Under the pieces are notes generated by a model. It saw only the letters and a list, made by a program, of their open reading frames with translations. It did not search any database and was not told where the DNA came from. This document shows, piece after piece, positions 6,624 through 15,377 of a stretch of 32,792 nucleotides of DNA (positions are counted from its first letter, which is position 1; the number at the start of each line of letters is the position of its first letter). Location: assembly GCA_016931185.1 (NCBI GenBank), contig JAFGFI010000479.1, positions 1-32,792 of the forward strand, written 5' to 3'. A program made the position numbers and the translations under genes. Source of the stretch: Anaerolineae bacterium (GTDB lineage: Bacteria; Chloroflexota; Anaerolineae; B4-G1; SLSP01).

Positions 6624-8957
6624 ATGTGGACTGAAAGGGGAAAGCTCCGATTGTTACTCTCTGCCCCGCACCGGGTGTTAATGGGACTGGGGATAGTGGT
6701 TTTGTGCGGCGTGTATGTCTTGACAGTGTGTTTTCCCGGCTCTTTGGGCAGTATTTCCTCATATCCTATATTATCTGCGCCGTCCGGGTTTTATGACGCG
6801 GATCTGTTGTTGCGTATCCGGTCGCCACAACAGGGCGCGCGCGTGATTTTCACGCTCGATGGGCGCGTGCCAACGGAGACGGTGGGCAGCCTGTATACTG
6901 CGCCATTGCGTCTCACGGCTTCTCCGCCGGATGTGGTCGTGGTGCGCGCCCGCGCAGTTTCGGCGGCGGGACAGTGGGGCCCGGTCGTCAGCGCGACGTA
7001 TTTTATGGGTGTGGAGGCGACGTTGCCGTTGCTTTCACTGATCGCGGAACCTGATGACATTTGGGGCGCGGAACGGGGCATTTACGCTAATCCCCTGGAG
7101 CGCGGGGATGACTGGGAACGCCCTGTCGTGGTGACGTATCTGGACAAAGATCGCAGCAATGGTTTTCAGATTGGGGCAGGCCTGCGGATTCATGGGCGTT
7201 GGAGCCGGGATTTTGAGAAAAAGTCGTTTCGACTCTATTTTCGCCGGGCGTATGGGGCGGCGCGCTTAGCATATCCACTGTTTGCAGAATCAACCGCTGA
7301 GCTTGCTTCTGTTTTACCCGACGCCGTAGTGTCTTTTGATCGTCTGGTATTACACGCCGGGGGGCAGGATTATAACGAATTATTAGGTACAAATTGGACG
7401 TTGATGCGTAATGAGTTGGCCGATAACCTGGCTCTGCAGATTGGCGGCTATGCAGTACACAATCAACCCGCCCTGGTCTTCTTAAACGGGGAATTGATGG
7501 GAATTTATCAAATTCGGGAGCGGTTGGACGATCAGTTTTTGGAAGATTATCTGGGTGTAACTTCCGCCGATTATTTACAGGCCCCAGAACACAAACGCGA
7601 TCAGGCTATCCAGATGGGGGATCGAGAACATTGGGATCACTTGATGGAATTTCTGGTGTCCCATGATTTAGAGCTTGCAGAACACTATGCGTATCTGGAA
7701 ACCCAAGTCGATCTGGAAAACTTTATGGATCATACCATTTTACAAATCTATAACGCGAATACGGATTGGCCGCGTCATAACGTTGACCAGTTTCGCGCCC
7801 GCGTGCCCGGGGGGCGTTGGCAGTGGATTTTTTGGGATAGTGATTTTGGGTTCAGTGCGAATTTGGATCGGAGCTATGTGGATACCAACATGATCCGGCC
7901 GATTATGGAGTACGACTACCCGTGGACGGAAGGCCGTGATGTACTCTTGCTGCGCAAGTTACTTGCGAACTCGTCGTTCCGGGAGCGCTATCTCGTCCGG
8001 CTGGCCGATTTGCTGAACACGACACTGCGCCCGGCGGCGGTGCGTGATTTGATCACGACGTTGGCGGCAGAGTTAGCCCCCGACATCCGGTATGAGTCCC
8101 TGCGTTGGGGGAGTACAACGGGTTGGACTGCGAGTGTACAAGACCTGTACGACTTTGCGGCGGGCCGGCCCGATTTCGTGCGGCGGCAGATGATAGACCA
8201 GTTTGGATTAGAAGGTGTGCAGTCGTTATATCTGGAACCCCCGGTGGAAGGTGAAGGAACAGTGGCCGTCAACCATACGCTTGTGGCCTCATTACCCTGG
8301 GAGGGTGTTTACTTCCAGGGGCTGCCTATCCAGGTGACGGCAGTGCCTGCGCCGGGATACCGTTTTGCCGGTTGGGTATCCCCTGTAGGGCAGGCTTCCC
8401 AACCTGCCATTGATGCGGATGCGCCCGTAATCACCTTAACCATGATGACCGCGCTGACCCTCAAGCCTAAGTTTGAGGCTATAGCAAGGAACGCGCTCCG
8501 CCCCGGAGACGTGACGATCACCCAGGCTGATTCAGAGGGCGTGACGCTTTATGTCACGCGCCGTGGTGGCATTGACCTGCGCGGCTGGCGGTTGACCGAT
8601 AACGATACGAAGACTGCGCTGGACGAAGGCTCATGGCTCTTCACTGCTCATCCGGCGTTGGCGCATATCCCACGTGGCACGACAATTGTGATCCGATCTG
8701 AAGAACCGGGTGCTGAATTGACCTGCCCGGCAGACGATTTGGGCACGTGGGATCGGAAAATTGTGCTTCACACGTGTAATGACGGGCTGGACACAATGAC
8801 AGATCCCGGATTCTGCCTGGGATCGCGCGACAACGTGGTGCTCCTGGCCCCTGGCCCAACGGCATCCTTTGCCGATGATACCGGCATTGCCTTTGTAAGC
8901 ACGAGTCCAGCGGTGACGCCTGGCTCTTTTGGGGTGCTGGTGGATGGGGTGAGATAG
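6624..8957 (+). CDS. CotH-family multidomain surface protein
   Basis: This 777-residue protein appears anchored by one N-terminal helix (about 18-36) with the rest outside. In order: a chitobiase-C-terminal-like beta domain (about 50-130, with IFTLDGRVPTE and a closing YFMG); a CotH kinase domain (about 160-520) with K199-K200 in EKKSFRLYF, LVFLNGELMGIYQIRE, and WDSDFGF containing D405 and D407; an InlB B-repeat-like domain (about 540-617); and a lamin-tail-like domain (about 625-777, IDLRGWRLTD near 650). Unlike the protein at 1860, the CotH acidic motif is intact, so kinase activity is plausible. The ATG has a TGGAG ribosome-binding site at 6614-6618. A 29-bp palindromic element is translated as GQASQPAI within the InlB-like domain. 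The target of phosphorylation is unknown. Confidence 0.9.
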   Translation: MWTERGKLRLLLSAPHRVLMGLGIVVLCGVYVLTVCFPGSLGSISSYPILSAPSGFYDADLLLRIRSPQQGARVIFTLDGRVPTETVGSLYTAPLRLTASPPDVVVVRARAVSAAGQWGPVVSATYFMGVEATLPLLSLIAEPDDIWGAERGIYANPLERGDDWERPVVVTYLDKDRSNGFQIGAGLRIHGRWSRDFEKKSFRLYFRRAYGAARLAYPLFAESTAELASVLPDAVVSFDRLVLHAGGQDYNELLGTNWTLMRNELADNLALQIGGYAVHNQPALVFLNGELMGIYQIRERLDDQFLEDYLGVTSADYLQAPEHKRDQAIQMGDREHWDHLMEFLVSHDLELAEHYAYLETQVDLENFMDHTILQIYNANTDWPRHNVDQFRARVPGGRWQWIFWDSDFGFSANLDRSYVDTNMIRPIMEYDYPWTEGRDVLLLRKLLANSSFRERYLVRLADLLNTTLRPAAVRDLITTLAAELAPDIRYESLRWGSTTGWTASVQDLYDFAAGRPDFVRRQMIDQFGLEGVQSLYLEPPVEGEGTVAVNHTLVASLPWEGVYFQGLPIQVTAVPAPGYRFAGWVSPVGQASQPAIDADAPVITLTMMTALTLKPKFEAIARNALRPGDVTITQADSEGVTLYVTRRGGIDLRGWRLTDNDTKTALDEGSWLFTAHPALAHIPRGTTIVIRSEEPGAELTCPADDLGTWDRKIVLHTCNDGLDTMTDPGFCLGSRDNVVLLAPGPTASFADDTGIAFVSTSPAVTPGSFGVLVDGVR
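8385..8413. repeat. 29-bp palindromic element, copy 2 (inside CDS)
   Basis: This is the same element as at 6327-6355, with a stem GGCAGG (8389-8394) / CCTGCC (8403-8408). It is read in frame on the + strand inside the CotH-family protein, in a different frame and strand from copy 1. Confidence 0.8.
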
Positions 8958-8974
8958 AGTGCAGTATAAAGGCC

Positions 8975-9076
8975 AGTTCACCACTGAGACACTGAGAACA
9001 CCGAGAAAAATTAAGATTCTAATTAAGAAGAGTCGTAAGATTTTTCCTAGAGTCTCGGTTCCAGGTGTTCTGTGCG
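8975..9076. repeat. Imperfect inverted repeat between convergent genes
   Basis: The stretch has CACTGAG-type units around 8982-9012, and a degenerate inverted counterpart (CTCGGTTCCAGGTGTTCTG) around 9053-9071. It spans the gap between the CotH-family gene and the nucleotidyltransferase gene and overlaps the latter's last codons. It could act as a two-way terminator, but the pairing is poor. Confidence 0.35.
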
Positions 9077-9904
9077 CGTATATTTTAATTGACGATGCAC
9101 TTGTGCAGTATCTAAATACGGAAACTGTAGCTCCACTAACGCCAATGTTTCCTCTAATAAGTGTTGGGTGTCGGCTATCGCTTCTGAATAGGGGACTTTA
9201 AAGGCCTGTCGCAATCGTTGGTCTATATTCTTGGGTTTGACTGTCATCGTATCTAACACTCGAAATAACCACTTAAAAGTTGGGAAGTACCTGCGATTCA
9301 ATGCAAGCAAGACCAAAAATACTTCCTGGTGTAGATGGCTGAGTTGCCTGTAAAAGGCCGTCGGATTATCCCGAGATGCCAGGATGAACAACTCCGCAAT
9401 TCTGAAGGACGATATGTGTTCTTGAATCATTTGCTGTGCTAAGCTCTCTGGATAAGCTTGTGCTTGGTCTTTCCATTTCTCGACGATTTCATGACCATAG
9501 AGTGGGACACACGCGCGAATGGTGTCCATAGCATTCAGGCTACCTAAATCCACATTGCGGCCTTCTAAAACTGCATTGATGGTGGCGTCTTGATCGGCGA
9601 CCGAGATATGCCATAAATCAACTTGAAGACCATTGATGAGAAGTTGATCCTCTGCTGAGGGTCCATCATAGGTGTATAGGAAGTCGGCATTGAGATTATT
9701 GATAATCGCGTGTCGTTTTGTGTCATCCGGTAGAGAATCCCAAAAGATGGGAAGTTCTAAATCAGAATACATATCCGCATAGTTGCGAGCGACGGACCCG
9801 GCCACTATGATCGCCCGCACGCCCTCGAAGGGCCTAATACATTCTGCCAACTTGCGCGCAAAATCAATGCGCCAGATAGTGTGAGGATTTTGCATTTTAA
9901 TCAT
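9047..9904 (-). CDS. Nucleotidyltransferase-fold protein with DUF4037-type C-terminal domain
   Basis: With the start at 9904 the protein is 285 residues. GSVARNYADMYSDLEL (G36-S37, D48, E50) is the nucleotidyltransferase signature, with the third acidic residue probably D96 in LQVDLWHIS. The SDLEL form, with Glu for the second Asp, is common in the DUF4037 subgroup, and the C-terminal half (REYF/KWL-like helical segment with FPTFKWLFRVLDTM) fits DUF4037. Relatives include aminoglycoside adenylyltransferase-like proteins, but the substrate is unknown. The frame is open further upstream. I chose ATG 9904 because AAGGAG lies at 9917-9922 and an earlier start would overlap the upstream gene widely. 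It is the last gene of a minus-strand operon, 16 nt after a GT39 gene, so a role in handling a sugar or lipid substrate is possible but unproven. Confidence 0.8.
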   Translation of the reverse strand: MIKMQNPHTIWRIDFARKLAECIRPFEGVRAIIVAGSVARNYADMYSDLELPIFWDSLPDDTKRHAIINNLNADFLYTYDGPSAEDQLLINGLQVDLWHISVADQDATINAVLEGRNVDLGSLNAMDTIRACVPLYGHEIVEKWKDQAQAYPESLAQQMIQEHISSFRIAELFILASRDNPTAFYRQLSHLHQEVFLVLLALNRRYFPTFKWLFRVLDTMTVKPKNIDQRLRQAFKVPYSEAIADTQHLLEETLALVELQFPYLDTAQVHRQLKYTRTEHLEPRL

Positions 9905-9920
9905 TTTTATGAAGTGCTCC

Positions 9921-12653
9921 TTAAAGACGAATTGGTATAAAAATAGCATCTGCCCCGGCGGGATCAGCAGCGATTTGCCAGCGGGAACTATCATCCAGCC
10001 AGTATGCACCCGCGCGTAAAAGGTAGGTGTTTGCGGTAGCCGGTAAGGTGAAACGGTGGCGTTGGACGATCATATCCCCCTGTTGCCAGACGGATGGAGA
10101 AATTCCCAGACCATCTGCGCCCCCAATCATTTCCCCGGAGAGTGTCAGCAGGTGCGCCATCAGGGAAAGGGGGCGTTCTATTGGGCCTTCCGTTACCTGC
10201 CACCAGGTCTCTACTTCAAGATACGGCTCTTCTAAAGCAGATGTCACCGCCGTTGTGTGATACCCCAGGAACGTCAACGGCCCCTCGAGTGGCTGTGATG
10301 TGTGTTGTAGTGCCTGTTCCGGGAAAGGAGGGTGCGTTCCGGCTGCCGCGACCCAGTGGGCGGTTTGCGGTGCGGTGACGGTCTGCGCTTCGAACCGGTA
10401 GAGGGCAAAGGTGGGAATGGCGCGGTCTTCGCGTTGGCGGTAGGCCATACGGGTCATTTCGAGATTGCGAGCGATGAAACTATCGTTAATGGAGGGGGGG
10501 GCATAGTGCAATCTGGCGGCTAATGTGTCGTTGAGCAGCGCGCCATGCAGTAGATACCCACCGGGTGTACTGCCGCCTCCAGGGATGATCCATGCCTGTG
10601 TGCAGTCAAAGTCTACGCGGCGCAGGGTGTCAGAACCGAAGCCTTCAGTTATAGTCGCGGTATCCAATGGCGCGGCCGGTGTGGTACATTGCGCTACCCA
10701 GGTGGTGGCCGTTTCCTCTGGAGTAATGGCGTAGTAATGTAATGCGTCGGCAATGCGGGCATCCGGTACGCGCCAGCGGAACCAGTCATACATATCCGGG
10801 TCGGCAAGCGGAACACCATCCAGGGAGGTCACGCTGATGACGTACTTCCCAGGTGGCGGCGCGAGGCGTGACGGAAAGACCGGCGGCGTATCTCCCCCCA
10901 GTGGCGTGAGGGGCGTGTACTGTACGCCATAGAGCGCGGGATCGTAAAAGGTGAAGGCCGCAAGTTTGACAGAATTTTGAGAGTGAGATTGTGGGACCAT
11001 TTGTGGCTTTTGATTCGTAATTCGCAATTCGTCATTCTCTGATTCACTCTGAAACTGTGCCAGCGCGCGATATCCTTGCCCCCAATCGGTGTTAGAGTCC
11101 GCCAGGTACCGCCATCCATTGCGCGGCCCGCCGATCAGCGCGTTAAAGAAAGAGAGATAGTGGGGGGAGACGAGTAGGGTGGGTAGGATTTGGAGAAGGA
11201 GTAGCGCGTAAAACGTGATGCGTGAAACGTAATGCGTGAACCGTGACTTGGGGGGGTGAGGGAGTCTGGGATCTCGACGCTCGATTTCCCCTTGCTCCCT
11301 TGCTCCTCTGCTCCCTTGCTCCTCTGCTCCCCTGCTCCCTTGCATCATCGTTTCCGCGACAAGCACATACAGAAAGGGCAAGATGGGCAACAGGTGACGG
11401 TAACCGATATTGAGTGTACTGGTCAGGCTGGCGATAGCATAGAGAGCGGGAAAGAGGATGAGGGGCAGAAGTGGTTTTAGATTCGCCATTCGCCATTCGC
11501 CATTCGTAATTCGCCATTCGCCATTCGCCATTCGCCATTCGTAATTCGTAATTCGCCATTCGTAATTCGCCATTCGCAATTTGTATAGCAGGTAGTGTAA
11601 AACGTCAAATGTCAACCGTAACAGTATAAACAGGGTGATTAGGAGAGTGGCGAGCGGGGTCTTGATGAGGAAGGCGATGGGGAAGTAACTCCACCAGCCA
11701 TGCATTTGATTTTGGCCCAGGAGGAAGGCTTCGCGACCGTAATCTAAGTTGGCCCGGAGACGCAGTATCCGTTCGATGTGACTGGCAGCAGGGAGCGGGA
11801 ATGTGCCGTTGGCGATTTCCGGTAGGGGACGCACTTCAAAGCCATAGAGCGCCCACAGTATCAGCCCGGCGATGGTCATCATCCCGGCATAAGACAGGGT
11901 GGCATGGAGTAACGAATGGACGATGTCGCGCGTCGTTGAATTTGTGCCATTGCGGTTAAGAGCCTGAATGACTAAAATTAATCCCCCGATGGGGAGCAGG
12001 AGGGCGGCGGTGAGTTTGGCGGCTTGCGCGAGGCCCAGGAACAGGGCGACGGTTAGCCATTGCCATCGGGTGGGCGTATGGAGATACGCATAGAGCGCGA
12101 ACGATGCCCAAAAAATGAAGGCTATCGCGCCCATATCCGTAGTTGCCAGGCTGCCGTGGGCGAGGAGGTTGGGGTCAAAAACAAATAAGATCAGGGCTAA
12201 AAGTCCGTTGTTCTTACCAAAACTGCGCGCTGCCCAACGGTAAACGGTGGCGGCCAGGAGCAGGGTGAGGAGCGTCACCGGAACCCGGCAAGCGACGATG
12301 AGACGGTCAATGGGTTGGTAGCTTAGGAATGTCGCCTGGGCAGCAGCAATCAAGTCTCCCTCAGCATAGCCGGGAGCTTGTTCTGGAGGCGTCAGGTCGG
12401 GCACAAAGAACAGCGGCCAGGCAAAGATCGCTTTTGCCAGTGGGGAATGTTCATCAAAGAGCTGTAGTTTTCCGGTACGCAGATATTCGTAGCCGCTGGT
12501 AATGTGAAATCCCTCATCTACAGTGGCGGAAAGTTGGGTGGCCGCGTTGAGCAGTTGGGCAAAGCACACGAGTAGGAGCAAGTATGCGCCCCATCTTTGC
12601 CCATGCTTCATGGGCCGTAGCCCATGCTTCATGGGCCGTAGCCTATGCTTCAT
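9921..12653 (-). CDS. GT39-type membrane glycosyltransferase with heptamer-encoded loops
   Basis: This 910-residue GT-C protein would use a polyprenyl-phosphate sugar on the outer face of the membrane. The first loop has D46-E47 (TVDEGFH), then EHSPLAK near 68-74. YRHLLPILPFLY and the GWRYLADSNTDWGQ motif are shared with the paralogues. The ectodomain has the C-x27-C pair (about C655 and C683, VAQC and FDCTQ) and ends in the beta-sandwich FLGYHTT to IFIPIRL. It is longer than its paralogues because repeats are translated in it: an ATTCGCN array (about 357-391), an octamer array (about 437-454), and a CGTGATN array (about 468-482). The start is the first of three ATGs in a 21-bp repeat. It has GGAGGT at 12664-12659, and the ATG overlaps the previous stop (ATGA). 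Acceptor unknown. Confidence 0.9.
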   Translation of the reverse strand: MKHRLRPMKHGLRPMKHGQRWGAYLLLLVCFAQLLNAATQLSATVDEGFHITSGYEYLRTGKLQLFDEHSPLAKAIFAWPLFFVPDLTPPEQAPGYAEGDLIAAAQATFLSYQPIDRLIVACRVPVTLLTLLLAATVYRWAARSFGKNNGLLALILFVFDPNLLAHGSLATTDMGAIAFIFWASFALYAYLHTPTRWQWLTVALFLGLAQAAKLTAALLLPIGGLILVIQALNRNGTNSTTRDIVHSLLHATLSYAGMMTIAGLILWALYGFEVRPLPEIANGTFPLPAASHIERILRLRANLDYGREAFLLGQNQMHGWWSYFPIAFLIKTPLATLLITLFILLRLTFDVLHYLLYKLRMANYEWRITNYEWRMANGEWRITNGEWRMANLKPLLPLILFPALYAIASLTSTLNIGYRHLLPILPFLYVLVAETMMQGSRGAEEQGSRGAREQGEIERRDPRLPHPPKSRFTHYVSRITFYALLLLQILPTLLVSPHYLSFFNALIGGPRNGWRYLADSNTDWGQGYRALAQFQSESENDELRITNQKPQMVPQSHSQNSVKLAAFTFYDPALYGVQYTPLTPLGGDTPPVFPSRLAPPPGKYVISVTSLDGVPLADPDMYDWFRWRVPDARIADALHYYAITPEETATTWVAQCTTPAAPLDTATITEGFGSDTLRRVDFDCTQAWIIPGGGSTPGGYLLHGALLNDTLAARLHYAPPSINDSFIARNLEMTRMAYRQREDRAIPTFALYRFEAQTVTAPQTAHWVAAAGTHPPFPEQALQHTSQPLEGPLTFLGYHTTAVTSALEEPYLEVETWWQVTEGPIERPLSLMAHLLTLSGEMIGGADGLGISPSVWQQGDMIVQRHRFTLPATANTYLLRAGAYWLDDSSRWQIAADPAGADAIFIPIRL
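11013..11040 (-). repeat. Short ATTCGNN heptamer run in CDS
   Basis: Four imperfect units (ATTCGTA, ATTCGCA, ATTCGTC, ATTCTCT) encode DELRITN in the ectodomain of the GT39 protein at 9921. Confidence 0.7.
11207..11248 (-). repeat. CGTGATN-class heptamer array (6 units) in CDS
   Basis: The units are CGTAAAA, CGTGATG, CGTGAAA, CGTAATG, CGTGAAC and CGTGACT. On the coding strand they give RFTHYVSRITFY, directly before a membrane helix. Confidence 0.85.
11291..11342 (-). repeat. TGCTCCYY octamer array in CDS
   Basis: About six 8-nt units (TGCTCCCT, TGCTCCTC, TGCTCCCC) are read on the coding strand as EQGSRGA-like peptide repeats. A similar octamer array occurs at 32721-32792. Confidence 0.85.
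11481..11581 (-). repeat. ATTCGCC/ATTCGTA heptamer array (14 units) in CDS
   Basis: Fourteen tandem ATTCGCC, ATTCGTA or ATTCGCA units without spacers are translated as MANGEWR / ITNYEWR heptapeptides, in a loop before the membrane helix leading to NIGYRHLLP. Confidence 0.95.
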
Positions 12654-12658
12654 GGGCC
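12600..12658 (-). repeat. 21-bp repeat, nearly three copies, over a start codon
   Basis: The unit CCCATGCTTCATGGGCCGTAG is present at 12600-12620, 12621-12641 and, diverged, from 12642. Each unit carries an in-frame ATG, giving MKHRLRPMKHGLRPMKHGQ. Each unit also contains palindromes: GCCCATG/CATGGGC around CTT, and CATGGGC/GCCCATG around CGTA. Only the first ATG (12653) has a Shine-Dalgarno sequence. Confidence 0.9.
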
Positions 12659-15184
12659 GACCTCCAACTGTCCAACAATGAGCCGGTCACTGTCTGGAAT
12701 AGTGCTTTGAGAGATGGCTAACCGCTGCACATTGGGCTGGGTGTATACACCAACTTGAATCCAATACCTACCGGCAGGCGTACCCGGTGGGATTTCAAAG
12801 GGATGGTATTGTATGAGTGTATCGCCGGGCTGGAGTTGGTCAAGGCCAATGCCCAATCCATCCCCCACCGCGATGGGTTGGCCGTTATCGTTGAGAAGAT
12901 GCGCCATCAGAGAGAACGGTGTTGTGGGGGGGTGCTTGATATACCAAAAGGTCCGGATGCCGGCGTTACCCTGGATGTATTCATCTACGATGTAACCTAA
13001 GAATTGCAAGTCGTCACTACCCTTATCCCCCACGGTTATGGGGAGTGTAACTGGACTGCCCTCGGCGACGGCTTGTGCAGGAGGCCACGCGCTTGGGGCG
13101 GCGTAGATGGGTGAAGATGGAGCAGGTGGCGTGACATATTGATCGAACCATTCATAAATTGCGAAGGGAGGCTGGTAACCAGGTTGTTTTTGAGTGTAAG
13201 CCAAGCGCGCCTGGGTCAAAATATCGTTTCCCCAATAGGTGTCATTTAAGACCTCGCGGGATAGACTGTACCAGCCATTGCCCTCCGGGATGAGCCAGCT
13301 TTGGCTACAATCAAAATAAGCCAGACGTAGATGATCCTGTCCTAGCCCTTCTGCCAGGACTTCGGCGGGGAGTGGGAAGACCGGATAAGTGCATTGGGCA
13401 GCCCAGCTTGTGGGGGGAGAGGGTGTGATTTCGTAAACGTGCATCGCGTGACCGATCCGGGCTTTCGGCTCCAGATGCCGGAAGTAATCGTACATTTCCG
13501 CGTCGGCAATCACGACTCCCTGGAGTTGCGTAGTGCTGATGGCATAGATACCTGCGGGTGGGGCAAAGCGTTGGGGCAGAACAGGAGGGGCATCAGGCCA
13601 GGGGGGCAAGGGCGTATAGTCCAGATCATAAGCGTGGGGATCGTTGATGGTGTATTGGCTCAATCCAAACTCGGTGATCCCTTCCTCATCTAAATAATCA
13701 TGTAGGGCTTTCCACGTCTGTCCCCAATCCAGGTTGGAATCTACCAGATAGCGATAACCGCCATCAGGCCCGCCGGCCAGGAAATTGAAGTAGGCCAAAT
13801 GCCAGGGGAACAGGCGGAGTGTTGTGAGGCTGTAGAGAAAGAGGAGGGTATAAAACGTAAAACGTGATGCGTGAAACGTGAAACGTGATTTATCATTTGT
13901 GATTTGTGGATTCGTTGATTTGCCGGCTCGCGGATTCGCAATTCGCAATTCGCAATTCGCAATTCGCAATTCGTAATTCGTAATTCGCAACTCGCGATTC
14001 GCAATTCGCAATTCTGCCACCGTGCCCGCAACACGTACATACAAGAAGGGCAGGATGGGCAGGAGATGCCGGTAGCCGATGTTGATGCCACTGGCAAGGC
14101 TGGTGGCGAAGTAAAGGAGAGGAAAGAGGACAAAGGGAAAGATTTTGGATTTTGGCTGCCACACTACCGTCGGGTTTCGGATTTTGGAAGGATATAATGT
14201 GTACACTATCAATTGCAAGGCGGTGAAGAGCGTGAGAGCTAAAGTAAGTGGTGGGGTTTTGAGAGCGAACGCAACCGGGAAGTAGGTCCACACGCCATGA
14301 TGATAGTTCTCACCCATCAGGAAAGCCGCGTGCCCTTCTTGCATATGGGATTGGAGCTTGAGCAAGGGTAAAAAGTGGCTGGCGGCAGGTACAGGAAAGG
14401 GTATTCCTTGCACCGTGCCAATTTCAAAACGATAAAGCCCCCATAATACGAGAAAGGCAATACCATTAGCGACCAGAGCCTGGTACAGATAGGATTTCAA
14501 AAGCTGCCTGGAATTGCCGTCAGGGCGTCCGATCAAGATGAGCAGGCCGAAGATAGGGAAAACCATCAGGACGGTGGATTTTACACCGAGTGCCAGGCCG
14601 AGCACGATGGCCGCGATGACCATACGTTGCCAACTGTGCTTGCCTGGGCCTTGTAGCCAGCGTTGAAAGGTGAAGTGGGCGGCGAAGATCGCGCACGCGG
14701 CTCCCAGGTCGGTGGCCGCGACCCCCGCGTGAGCCAGGATATTGGGATCAAAGACGTAAAGCGTCAGGGCAATCAGTCCTGCGAATGGGTTAAAAGCATC
14801 GGTAGCCCAACGCACAACCAGGGCGGCCAGTAAAATACCCATCCACATTGTGGGGACGCGGGCGGCAAAGACAAGCGGCTCAATGGGCCGGTAGGCGACG
14901 ACGACGTGTTGGGCGGCTTCGATGAGATTACCGGTTTCCCATCCCGGTACCGCGCGCGGGTCCGGGAGGTGAGGTTCTGCAAACAATAGGGGGAATGCCT
15001 GGAGCATTTTGAGGAGGGGGGGGTGTTCCTCCACCAGGCGATAATCGCCGGTGAGCAGACAGGCATATCCACTGGTGATGTGGAGCGGTTCATCCAGGGT
15101 GATGGACGTATGGCGTGCTGCCAGGGCCACTTGCGCGTAGAAAATCAACAAAAGCAACAGGATGGCCCAGTTTTGTCTTTTCAT
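12650..15184 (-). CDS. GT39-type membrane glycosyltransferase, paralogue of the next gene
   Basis: The 844-residue GT-C protein has a first helix (about 7-22), D31-E32 in TLDEPLHITSGY, and EHPPLLK at 53-59, which is the classic HPP form of the motif. YRHLLPILPFLY and RYLVDSNLDWGQ follow, then a soluble ectodomain with the C-x27-C pair (about C598 and C626; AAQC, FDCSQ) and a C-terminal beta-sandwich ending LIVGQLEVGP. Two heptamer arrays are translated, an ATTCGCA array (about 390-417) and a CGTGATN array (about 431-443). It is the first gene of the operon with the GT39 gene at 12653 (ATGA overlap) and the nucleotidyltransferase. The ATG at 15184 has no good ribosome-binding site. The sugar and acceptor are not known. 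Confidence 0.9.
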   Translation of the reverse strand: MKRQNWAILLLLLIFYAQVALAARHTSITLDEPLHITSGYACLLTGDYRLVEEHPPLLKMLQAFPLLFAEPHLPDPRAVPGWETGNLIEAAQHVVVAYRPIEPLVFAARVPTMWMGILLAALVVRWATDAFNPFAGLIALTLYVFDPNILAHAGVAATDLGAACAIFAAHFTFQRWLQGPGKHSWQRMVIAAIVLGLALGVKSTVLMVFPIFGLLILIGRPDGNSRQLLKSYLYQALVANGIAFLVLWGLYRFEIGTVQGIPFPVPAASHFLPLLKLQSHMQEGHAAFLMGENYHHGVWTYFPVAFALKTPPLTLALTLFTALQLIVYTLYPSKIRNPTVVWQPKSKIFPFVLFPLLYFATSLASGINIGYRHLLPILPFLYVRVAGTVAELRIANRELRITNYELRIANCELRIANPRAGKSTNPQITNDKSRFTFHASRFTFYTLLFLYSLTTLRLFPWHLAYFNFLAGGPDGGYRYLVDSNLDWGQTWKALHDYLDEEGITEFGLSQYTINDPHAYDLDYTPLPPWPDAPPVLPQRFAPPAGIYAISTTQLQGVVIADAEMYDYFRHLEPKARIGHAMHVYEITPSPPTSWAAQCTYPVFPLPAEVLAEGLGQDHLRLAYFDCSQSWLIPEGNGWYSLSREVLNDTYWGNDILTQARLAYTQKQPGYQPPFAIYEWFDQYVTPPAPSSPIYAAPSAWPPAQAVAEGSPVTLPITVGDKGSDDLQFLGYIVDEYIQGNAGIRTFWYIKHPPTTPFSLMAHLLNDNGQPIAVGDGLGIGLDQLQPGDTLIQYHPFEIPPGTPAGRYWIQVGVYTQPNVQRLAISQSTIPDSDRLIVGQLEVGP
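13856..13890 (-). repeat. CGTGATN-class heptamer array (5 units) in CDS
   Basis: Units CGTAAAA, CGTGATG, CGTGAAA, CGTGAAA, CGTGATT are read as KSRFTFHASRFTFYT, at the same site before a membrane helix as in the paralogues. Confidence 0.9.
13934..14014 (-). repeat. ATTCGCA heptamer array (about 11 units) in CDS
   Basis: Mostly perfect ATTCGCA units with two ATTCGTA and one ACTCGCG are translated as ANCELRI and TNYELRI heptapeptides after the YRHLLPILPFLYV helix. Confidence 0.95.
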
Positions 15185-15221
15185 GGCTTGGATTTACTAA
15201 GAAACTACAAAAGATTTAATA

Positions 15222-15256
15222 AGTCAGGTGCAACACTCAGTGCGCTGCGCCTGACT
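15222..15256. repeat. Hairpin upstream of the GT39 gene at 15184
   Basis: AGTCAGGTGCA (15222-15232) pairs with TGCGCCTGACT (15246-15256), with one G-T wobble. A second small palindrome, CTAAG/CTTAG, lies at 15267-15279. These are the only structures seen in the gap 15185-15377. Confidence 0.6.
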
Positions 15257-15377
15257 ACAATCATTACTAAGATACTTAGGGTCCGTAAATCTATAACTTC
15301 CCGCGTATCACTGGGAAAACACGGTGAAATTCAGAAGATCATTCTTTTATGGGACCTTACCCGATTTTGCCGTGAAT

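Noticed and set aside
8959..9201. Small + strand gene after the CotH-family gene
   Set aside because: It runs over repeat-type DNA and the end of the nucleotidyltransferase gene, and the peptide has no family features.
11291..11342. G-quadruplex on the coding strand
   Set aside because: The runs of G are short and irregular, and the pattern is explained by octamer repeats.
11481..11581. CRISPR array
   Set aside because: The tandem units are 7 nt with no spacers, and they are translated inside a gene. No cas gene is in the window.
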